DNA from: Paracoccaceae bacterium
Lineage (GTDB): Bacteria > Pseudomonadota > Alphaproteobacteria > Rhodobacterales > Rhodobacteraceae
NCBI GenBank assembly: GCA_020441345.1
Contig: JAGRMK010000366.1
Location: 1-6,477, forward strand
DNA length: 6,477 nt
Reading direction: 5' to 3'
Shown here: positions 1-4,650 of the stretch, one piece after another
Layout of the letters: every line of letters starts with the position of its first letter
Position numbering within the stretch: the first letter of the stretch is position 1
The notes under the pieces: model-generated
Told to the model about the DNA's origin: nothing
Database searches by the model: none
Seen by the model: the letters and a program-made list of their open reading frames with translations, nothing else
Position numbers and translations under genes: made by a program

Positions 1-2
1 GC

Positions 3-401
3 GAGGATGCCTCGATCAACCTGGCGGCCGTGGCCGAGATGGTGGCCCGTCACCCCGATGTCGAGATCGTGCTGATCGAAAGCGGCGGCGACAACCTGTC
101 CGCGACCTTCAGCCCCGAACTCGCGGATGTCACGATCTATGTGATCGATGTATCCTCGGGCGAGGATATCCCCCGCAAAGGCGGACCGGCGATCACCAAA
201 TCCGATATCCTGGTCATCAACAAGACCGACCTTGCGCCCTATGTCGGGGCCTCGCTGGAGGTCATGAAGCGCGACAGTGCCCGGATGCGGCCGACCTTGC
301 CGACGGTCTTTTGCAACCTCAAACGCGGCACCGGCCTGGCGGATGTGATCCGGCACCTGGCCAATATCGGCGGAATCCAGACGCCTGACCCCATTGTTTG
401 A
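3..401 (+). CDS. ureG: Urease accessory protein UreG, C-terminal part (5' end cut by window edge)
   Basis: UreG is the SIMIBI-class GTPase that, with UreD/UreF and UreE, delivers nickel to apo-urease in the cytoplasm. The reading frame is open from base 3 and begins with EDASINLAAVAEM. In the family this follows almost directly after the metal-binding Cys-Pro-His motif, so the P-loop and CPH motif lie just outside the window. Visible family features are ESGGDNLSATFSPELAD (switch region), the stretch VIDVSSGEDIPRKGGPAITKSD, the guanine-specificity motif NKTD at 219-230, and LAPYVGASLEVMKRD. The C-terminus (FCNLKRGTGLADVIRHL, then a short tail) has the usual length. An internal GTG at 30 could be mistaken for a start, but the homology continues upstream of it. 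The gene would normally be the last or near-last one of a urease operon. It is unrelated to the TRAP operon and is separated from it by a convergent regulator gene. Confidence 0.95.
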   Translation, partial: EDASINLAAVAEMVARHPDVEIVLIESGGDNLSATFSPELADVTIYVIDVSSGEDIPRKGGPAITKSDILVINKTDLAPYVGASLEVMKRDSARMRPTLPTVFCNLKRGTGLADVIRHLANIGGIQTPDPIV

Positions 402-635
402 TGGTGCGGTGCCGTTAGCGGCACGGCATCTCGCACCCGCCGGATATCGAAGACCCCTCTCACACATGCAAGCCGGTGTTGCCGGGCAGCGGACAAATCC
501 TGGCACCAGAAGTCGAGGCGATATCTCATTGGCTTACCTGGCGTCGATATCGCCGAAGTCCGGGCGGCGAAGGGCAAGCTTTGTCTCGTCGCGGGCATTG
601 ACAGGACCAGCAGGTTTGCCGGGATCAGGTTCTGG
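402..635. other. Convergent intergenic region between ureG and the LysR gene
   Basis: These 234 bases lie between two genes that end towards each other. No intact gene is convincing: the open frames here have no good ribosome site and no recognisable family. One plus-strand frame, about 540-602, reads GVDIAEVRAAKGKLCLVAGID. This resembles the segment of uroporphyrinogen-decarboxylase-like (UroD/MtaA) proteins where a helix 'D-[IV]-x-x-[LV]-[KR]-x-x-x-G' is followed by a strand ending in 'GNID/GGID'. It fades into unrelated sequence on both sides, so at most it is a decayed fragment. The resemblance is judged by eye and is weak. Confidence 0.4.
409..424 (+). terminator. Small hairpin just after ureG, possible weak terminator
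   Basis: GTGCCG (409-414) and CGGCAC (419-424) form a perfect 6-bp stem with a TTAG tetraloop, 7 bases after the ureG stop codon. No T-run follows, so it is not a classical intrinsic terminator. The position fits a 3'-end structure for the urease transcript, and it could be read from either strand in this convergent gap. Confidence 0.35.
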
Positions 636-1538
636 TCATATTTCCGCGCAACTCGAAACCAGATGCTGCGCGAAGTTTGCCACGGCCTGATTTTTGGGAC
701 CGTCGCTGCGTTGTATCAACCCAAGCGGGCGTGAGAAATGGGGATGATCCATGGCAAGAAATACCAGCCCGTCGTCAAGGTAAGGCCGCGTTGTTTCCTT
801 TGGCATGGCGGTGATCATATCGCTCGAGGCGACGATTTCCATGGCTGCCTGTGGCGAATCCGTTTCGAACCCGACCCGTATCGTTTCGACCCCCATCCGC
901 AAGAGCGCACTTTCGGTCTGGATCCGAAGGAAGCCACGGCGTGAATGCGCAACCCAAATCTGCCGTTCCAGGTCACTTGCGCGCGGGTTTTCGTGTCGGA
1001 CCAGAGGGTGATCGCGTCGGCACATGATCCCCAGCCGGTCGTCCACCAGAAAGGTAAACGAGATATCGGCACCTTTGTCGGTCAGTTTGCGCGGCGCAAT
1101 GGCCAGATCGATCTGCCCATGTTCGAGCATCGTGTAGAGTTCATGCACCACGCCCACCCGCAATTCGACATGGCAACCGTTGAATTCGCGCAGAAAGGAC
1201 GAAATCCGGCGGGTCAGGAAATGCCCCGCGATCAGGGGAGGTGCTCCGATCCGAACTTCGCCGATCGTGCCGGACGTGGCGCGGGACGAGAGCACACTGG
1301 CCTGTTCCTCGGCGATCCGCACCGAATGGCCCATCTCGGCCAGTCTGACGCCCATCGGGGTGGGCTGCGCCTTGCGCGTTGTCCGGTCAAACAGCGGCGC
1401 GCCAAATCTCTCTTCGAGAACGCGGATGTTCCGGCTGAGCGCCGGCTGGGTCAGGCCCAACCGATCTGCCGCGGCCTGGAATGAGCCAGCCTCAATGATC
1501 AGCGACAATTGCGACAGGTGCCGTGGGTCTATTTTCAT
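636..1538 (-). CDS. LysR-type transcriptional regulator
   Basis: This 300-residue protein has the standard length and layout of the LysR family. An N-terminal winged helix-turn-helix (about residues 5-63) contains the signature EAGSFQAAADRLGLTQPALS and then IRVLEERFGAPLFDRTTR. A linker helix follows, then a periplasmic-binding-protein-like effector domain from about residue 92 (GEVRIGAPPLIAGHFL) to the C-terminus, including ELRVGVVHELYTMLEHGQIDLAIAP. The ATG at 1538 is supported by AAAGGA five bases upstream and by the normal start of the DNA-binding domain at residue 5-6. The gene is divergent from the dctP-dctQ-dctM-sulfatase operon and shares a 267-base control region with it, the classic arrangement for a LysR regulator and its target. 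The family is certain. The target operon is inferred from position, and the effector is unknown: it may be the imported ester or its hydrolysis product. Confidence 0.95.
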   Translation of the reverse strand: MKIDPRHLSQLSLIIEAGSFQAAADRLGLTQPALSRNIRVLEERFGAPLFDRTTRKAQPTPMGVRLAEMGHSVRIAEEQASVLSSRATSGTIGEVRIGAPPLIAGHFLTRRISSFLREFNGCHVELRVGVVHELYTMLEHGQIDLAIAPRKLTDKGADISFTFLVDDRLGIMCRRDHPLVRHENPRASDLERQIWVAHSRRGFLRIQTESALLRMGVETIRVGFETDSPQAAMEIVASSDMITAMPKETTRPYLDDGLVFLAMDHPHFSRPLGLIQRSDGPKNQAVANFAQHLVSSCAEI

Positions 1539-1543
1539 AGCAA

Positions 1544-1549
1544 TCCTTT
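1544..1549 (-). promoter_or_regulatory. Ribosome binding site of the LysR gene
   Basis: On the minus strand, AAAGGA lies 5 bases before the ATG at 1538. It supports this start over later in-frame starts, as does the intact helix-turn-helix directly behind it. Confidence 0.65.
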
Positions 1550-1559
1550 ATGAAAGCAG

Positions 1560-1585
1560 TTCAATATTCGATTATTCTTATTGAA
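1560..1585. promoter_or_regulatory. Candidate LysR operator: perfect inverted repeat in the divergent control region
   Basis: TTCAATA (1560-1566) and TATTGAA (1579-1585) are perfect reverse complements separated by 12 bases, inside the most AT-rich stretch of the window. The repeat is centred about 34 bases before the LysR start codon and about 230 bases before dctP. LysR proteins typically bind an interrupted dyad near their own promoter, so this is the best candidate for the recognition site, giving autoregulation and divergent control. GAAAGC also occurs twice in direct orientation (1552-1557 and 1583-1588), 31 bases or about three helical turns apart, overlapping or flanking the dyad. Promoter hexamers for either direction probably lie in this patch, but I could not assign -35/-10 pairs with confidence. 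Confidence 0.5.
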
Positions 1586-1769
1586 AGCCAATTGCTACAC
1601 AAGACAAGTCTCGGTGTGGGAGGAGCCCGTGACACGTTTTCAGGTGAATCCGATTGCTGCGTCGGCACGCAGACGGACCGAAAGGTCTTGGATGCGGTGT
1701 TGTCGCCTCTTGGTGCGACGGCTCGCGCGCAGGTGAATCGCAACAGTCACCCTACGGGAACGTCAATCC

Positions 1770-1787
1770 GGCCAGGGCCCTCTGGCC
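1770..1787 (+). promoter_or_regulatory. Hairpin immediately upstream of the dctP ribosome binding site
   Basis: GGCCAG (1770-1775) pairs perfectly with CTGGCC (1782-1787) around the 6-base loop GGCCCT. It ends just before GGGAGGA at 1793-1799. Its location suggests an effect on translation start or on 5'-end stability of the operon messenger. No function is demonstrated. Confidence 0.35.
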
Positions 1788-1793
1788 ATCTTG

Positions 1794-1798
1794 GGAGG
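1794..1798 (+). promoter_or_regulatory. Ribosome binding site of dctP
   Basis: GGAGG lies 7 bases upstream of the ATG at 1806. This fixes that ATG as the start, rather than the in-frame TTG at 1791, which lies upstream of the ribosome site itself. Confidence 0.85.
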
Positions 1799-1805
1799 AA
1801 AGAAA

Positions 1806-2828
1806 ATGAAGCATTCACATTCGGTTTCGGCTCTGGCTTTGACGGCCATGCTTGGGTTCGCCAGCCAGGCCAGCGCGGACACGCGGCTTCTGGTCAACTG
1901 CTTTTGGCCGTCGAGCCATTTCGCCTGCAGCGAGATCCTGCCAGGCTGGATCGATGAGGTCGAACGCGTCACCGAAGGGCGTGTGCGCGGCATCATTCCG
2001 CCCCGTTCCGTCGCACCCCCGCCAGAGCAGCTTGCAGCCGTCGTCGGCGGCGTTGCGGATGTCTCGGTTAGCTTCAACGGCTTTGTCGAAGAGGCCGTCG
2101 GCGCCCGAGTGGCAATGATGCCCTTTGTCGCCATTCGCAACGCCGAGCGCATGTCGCGGGCGCTGTGGGCGACCAACCGGCAATTCTTCCCCGATGAAGT
2201 CACCTCGGTGCATCTGCTGTCGCAATTCGTGATCGGTGCCGGCGAGCTCTACAGCCAGACCGACACGCCGATCAATTCGATCGAGGATCTGGCCTCGCGG
2301 CGCATGTGGGTGCTGCCTGGGCCGCTTGCCCGGATCGCAGCGCAGATCGGCTCGGGCGTGGTGTCGACCCCTGCGGTCGAATCCAACGAGATCATCTCGC
2401 GCGGTGTTGTCGACGGCCATCTGGGCCTGGACCCGCAGGGCGTTCAGTCGTTCCAGTTGCTGCCTTACACGCGGTCCACGACCCGTTTGTCGCATCCGAT
2501 CTACACGACATCCTTCTCGGTGTTCATCAACAACGACACCTGGGCCGGGATCTCGCCTGAAGATCAGGAAGCGATCATGAGCGTCAGTGGCGATGTGCTT
2601 GGCGCGGCCTTCGGTGCCCGTTGGGATGCCGCAGTGGCACAAGGCGTTGCGGCCTATGCCGACGCCGGCGTCGACGTTGTCGATGCCGATCCAGCCTTCG
2701 AGGCGGCGCTGGTCGAGGCTTCGCGCTTTGTCACGACCGGATGGCTGGCAGATGCCGCCGCCCGCGGGATCGACGGTCAGGCGGCGCTGGACTTTTACAT
2801 CGGGCAACTCAGCGACGCCGCAAACTGA
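1806..2828 (+). CDS. dctP: TRAP transporter periplasmic solute-binding protein (DctP family)
   Basis: This 340-residue protein should capture a small organic solute in the periplasm and hand it to the DctQ-DctM membrane pair. It begins with a Sec signal peptide: a KH-rich start, hydrophobic ALALTAMLGFA, and likely cleavage after ASA at residue 24. Family features in order are EVERVTEGRVRGII (residues 51-64), GGVADVSVSF, MMPFVAIRNAERMSRALWA, the central INSIEDLASRRMWVLPG (156-172), SRGVVDGHLG (198-207) and FINNDTWAGISPEDQEAI (240-257). All are typical of the DctP fold. In classical members the central segment reads like 'LKGLKIRVPG', where the Arg grips the substrate carboxylate. Here the equivalent position appears to be Trp168, so the ligand may not be an ordinary carboxylate. 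Cys32 and Cys41 are the only cysteines and may form a disulfide. It is the first gene of the operon; its stop overlaps the dctQ start by one base. Family is very likely; substrate is unknown. Confidence 0.92.
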   Translation: MKHSHSVSALALTAMLGFASQASADTRLLVNCFWPSSHFACSEILPGWIDEVERVTEGRVRGIIPPRSVAPPPEQLAAVVGGVADVSVSFNGFVEEAVGARVAMMPFVAIRNAERMSRALWATNRQFFPDEVTSVHLLSQFVIGAGELYSQTDTPINSIEDLASRRMWVLPGPLARIAAQIGSGVVSTPAVESNEIISRGVVDGHLGLDPQGVQSFQLLPYTRSTTRLSHPIYTTSFSVFINNDTWAGISPEDQEAIMSVSGDVLGAAFGARWDAAVAQGVAAYADAGVDVVDADPAFEAALVEASRFVTTGWLADAAARGIDGQAALDFYIGQLSDAAN

Positions 2829-3352
2829 TGCCGGCGCCGGGGGAACTGGGAAGGGTCGCGACGGTCCTCGACCGATTGGTCGCGGCCCTCAAAGTGGTAT
2901 CCAGCTTGATACTGGTTGCGATGATGCTGCTGACCTTCGTCGATGTCATCGGGCGCTATGTCATCGGCGCACCGATCTTCGGCGCGACCGAGATCATCAG
3001 CACGATGTTGGCCCTGGTGATCTTTTCGGGTCTGGCCATCGCCAACGCGAGCGACCGGCATATCGTGGTCGAGTTGTTCGACGCCCGGATCCGCAGGCTT
3101 TCTCCCGGCGTTTACGACGTGGTCATCCATGGCTTTTCGATCCTGGCCATGGCGCTGATCGTATATGTCCTGTGGAACCGAGCGCTGGAAGCCGCGCATA
3201 GCGACAGCCATACGATCGTGCTGCACCTGCCCCTGGCCTGGGTCAACGGCCTTGTCGCCAGCTTTGCCAGCGTCAGTATCGTTTGTCAGATCCTGGGCCT
3301 TGTCGCCGGGTCCGAAGGGCAGGCCCGTCATCAGATGGAGGACGGCAAATGA
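2828..3352 (+). CDS. dctQ: TRAP transporter small membrane subunit (DctQ family)
   Basis: This 174-residue inner-membrane protein is the small subunit that supports the DctM transport subunit. Four hydrophobic segments are visible, at about residues 20-42, 52-74, 95-117 and 136-160, as expected for DctQ. Family-typical pieces are LTFVDVIGRYVIGAPIFGATEI (34-55), with the conserved V-x-x-R-Y core, and the polar stretch DRHIVVELF (76-84) before the third helix. The start is the ATG at 2828, which shares its A with the dctP stop (TGATG). No good Shine-Dalgarno sequence precedes it, so translation is probably coupled to dctP. The open frame extends upstream inside dctP, but that part is out of frame with a real gene and lacks family features. 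The 3' end overlaps dctM by four bases. Confidence 0.9.
   Translation: MPAPGELGRVATVLDRLVAALKVVSSLILVAMMLLTFVDVIGRYVIGAPIFGATEIISTMLALVIFSGLAIANASDRHIVVELFDARIRRLSPGVYDVVIHGFSILAMALIVYVLWNRALEAAHSDSHTIVLHLPLAWVNGLVASFASVSIVCQILGLVAGSEGQARHQMEDGK
3337..3342 (+). promoter_or_regulatory. Ribosome binding site of dctM, inside the end of dctQ
   Basis: GGAGGA lies 6 bases before the ATG at 3349. It selects this start over earlier in-frame codons from 3283, which would add 22 polar residues in front of the first membrane helix. Confidence 0.8.
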
Positions 3353-4644
3353 CGACCGCTCTTCTGGGTTTCGCCGCCCTGCTGACCTTGTGTTTCATCG
3401 GATTTCGTGTCGGTTTTGCAACCCTGATCGTCGGCTTCGTCGGCTTCGCGCTGGAACGGGGATGGAGCGCCGCGCTGGTGATGACCGGGCAGCAAGTCAT
3501 TCATGACAGCATGAACTACAACCTCAGCGTCATCCCCCTGTTCATCCTGATGGGCGTCTTCATCGTCCACGCCCAGATCAGCAAGGACTTGTATGATGCA
3601 GCCTATGCCGGCCTCGGACGGTTTCGCGGCGGCCTGGCGCTTGCCACGGTTCTGGCGGCGGCGGGGTTCTCGGCGGTTTGCGGCAGCACGCTGGCCACCG
3701 CGGCGACCATGGCCAAGGTGGCCATGCCTCCGATGCGGCATCACAAATATTCCGACAAGCTCGCATCCGGAACGATTGCAGCGGGTGGAACGTTGGGCAT
3801 CATGATCCCGCCCAGCGTTCCGCTTGTGATCTATGGCATCACCGCGGAACAGGACATAGGCTTGCTGTTTATCGCGGGCGTCTTGCCGGGACTGCTGCTG
3901 GTCACGCTGTTTCTGATCGCCGTGGGCCTGACGGTGCGCGTCGATCCACTGGCCGCCCCCCCCGCGCCGTTGCTGGAGCCCGCGCGCCGCAAGGCCGCGA
4001 TCCGGGGGACCATGCCGGTTCTGTTCCTGTTCGTGCTTGTCCTCGGCGGGATCTATGCCGGGGCCTTCACCGCGACCGAGGCCGCGGGAATAGGCGCCTT
4101 TGGCTCTGCGGTGATTGCGGTTCTGCGGGGGCGGCTGCGGACGCTGGGCGAATGGCAAGCCTGTCTGACGGACGCCACCGTCACCACTGCCACGATCTTT
4201 ATCGTGTTGCTGGGTGCGGTCGTCTTTTCACAATTCATCAACCTGTCCGGCATGCCTTATGACCTGCTCGATCTTGTCGATGACTGGGATCTGTCCCCAA
4301 CCCAACTGGTGATTTTCATCTGCGTCATCGCCATCCTGATGGGGATGGTGTTCGAGGCCATCGGCATTCTGGTGCTTCTGGTTCCGGTGTTCCTGCCCGC
4401 GTTGCAGATCTCGGGTGTCGATATGGTCTGGTTCGGGATTCTTGTCGTTCTGGTGTCCGAGATCGGCCTGATCACCCCGCCTATCGGCATGAACGTCTTT
4501 GTCGTGAAATCGGTCGTGCCCGATGTCTCTCTGGGCAACATTTTTCGCGGTGTGATGCCCTATATCGGGGCGCTGGTCATGGGTCTGGTCCTGGTGATGA
4601 TTTTTCCCCAGATCGCAACCTTCCTGCCCAATCTGATGAGGTAA
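3349..4644 (+). CDS. dctM: TRAP transporter large membrane subunit (DctM family)
   Basis: This 431-residue, very hydrophobic inner-membrane protein is the transport channel of the TRAP system, moving solute inward with an ion gradient (Na+ in characterised members). Length matches the family. Hallmarks are NLSVIPLFILMGVFI (58-72), VCGSTLATAATMAKVAMPPM (110-129), GTLGIMIPPSVPLVIYG (147-163), IAGVLPGLLL (175-184), AGAFTATEAAGIGAFG (237-252) and, near the C-terminus, SEIGLITPPIGMNVFVVK (370-387). The two 'PPS/PPIG' re-entrant loop motifs are intact, so the protein looks functional. The start at 3349 overlaps the dctQ stop in an ATGA junction and has a good ribosome site. Six bases separate its stop from the sulfatase gene, so the hydrolase is almost surely co-transcribed with the transporter. 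Confidence 0.95.
   Translation: MTTALLGFAALLTLCFIGFRVGFATLIVGFVGFALERGWSAALVMTGQQVIHDSMNYNLSVIPLFILMGVFIVHAQISKDLYDAAYAGLGRFRGGLALATVLAAAGFSAVCGSTLATAATMAKVAMPPMRHHKYSDKLASGTIAAGGTLGIMIPPSVPLVIYGITAEQDIGLLFIAGVLPGLLLVTLFLIAVGLTVRVDPLAAPPAPLLEPARRKAAIRGTMPVLFLFVLVLGGIYAGAFTATEAAGIGAFGSAVIAVLRGRLRTLGEWQACLTDATVTTATIFIVLLGAVVFSQFINLSGMPYDLLDLVDDWDLSPTQLVIFICVIAILMGMVFEAIGILVLLVPVFLPALQISGVDMVWFGILVVLVSEIGLITPPIGMNVFVVKSVVPDVSLGNIFRGVMPYIGALVMGLVLVMIFPQIATFLPNLMR
4638..4642 (+). promoter_or_regulatory. Ribosome binding site of the sulfatase gene
   Basis: GAGGT overlaps the end of dctM and lies 8 bases before the ATG at 4651, supporting that start. Confidence 0.6.
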
Positions 4645-4650
4645 GCCGCA

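Larger units (their letters stand above)
1586..1805 (+). other. Long leader / intergenic region upstream of dctP
   Basis: About 220 bases between the candidate operator and dctP hold no recognisable gene. They contain three small structures. CAGGTGAATC occurs twice (1641-1650 and 1730-1739). GACC-GAAA-GGTC (1676-1687) forms a hairpin with a GNRA tetraloop. GGCCAG-GGCCCT-CTGGCC (1770-1787) forms a hairpin ending 6 bases before the Shine-Dalgarno core GGAGG of dctP. If the promoter lies in the AT-rich patch near 1550-1600, the dctP messenger carries a leader of roughly 200 bases that could be regulated. I do not recognise a known riboswitch class. Confidence 0.4.

Noticed and set aside
394..690. 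Plus-strand open frame after ureG as a small gene
   Set aside because: It has no ribosome site, overlaps both ureG and the regulator, and its translation has low-complexity Arg/Ser/Gly composition.
945..1484. Plus-strand open frame opposite the LysR gene
   Set aside because: The minus-strand LysR protein is complete and typical; this frame is its shadow.
1791..1805. In-frame TTG upstream of dctP as an alternative start
   Set aside because: It lies upstream of the Shine-Dalgarno core at 1794-1798 and would add five residues before a well-formed signal peptide; the ATG at 1806 has ideal spacing.
1586..1805. Known riboswitch in the dctP leader
   Set aside because: The hairpins do not match any riboswitch core I can recognise, so only a generic structured leader is reported.
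1815..2807. Long minus-strand open frame opposite dctP
   Set aside because: It is rich in Arg, Gly, Asp and His with no family resemblance, as expected for the mirror of a GC-rich coding region; dctP on the plus strand is unambiguous.
3283..3348. Longer N-terminus for dctM
   Set aside because: It would add 22 polar, proline- and arginine-rich residues lying inside dctQ, and the ATG at 3349 has a strong ribosome site and the typical start of the first helix.
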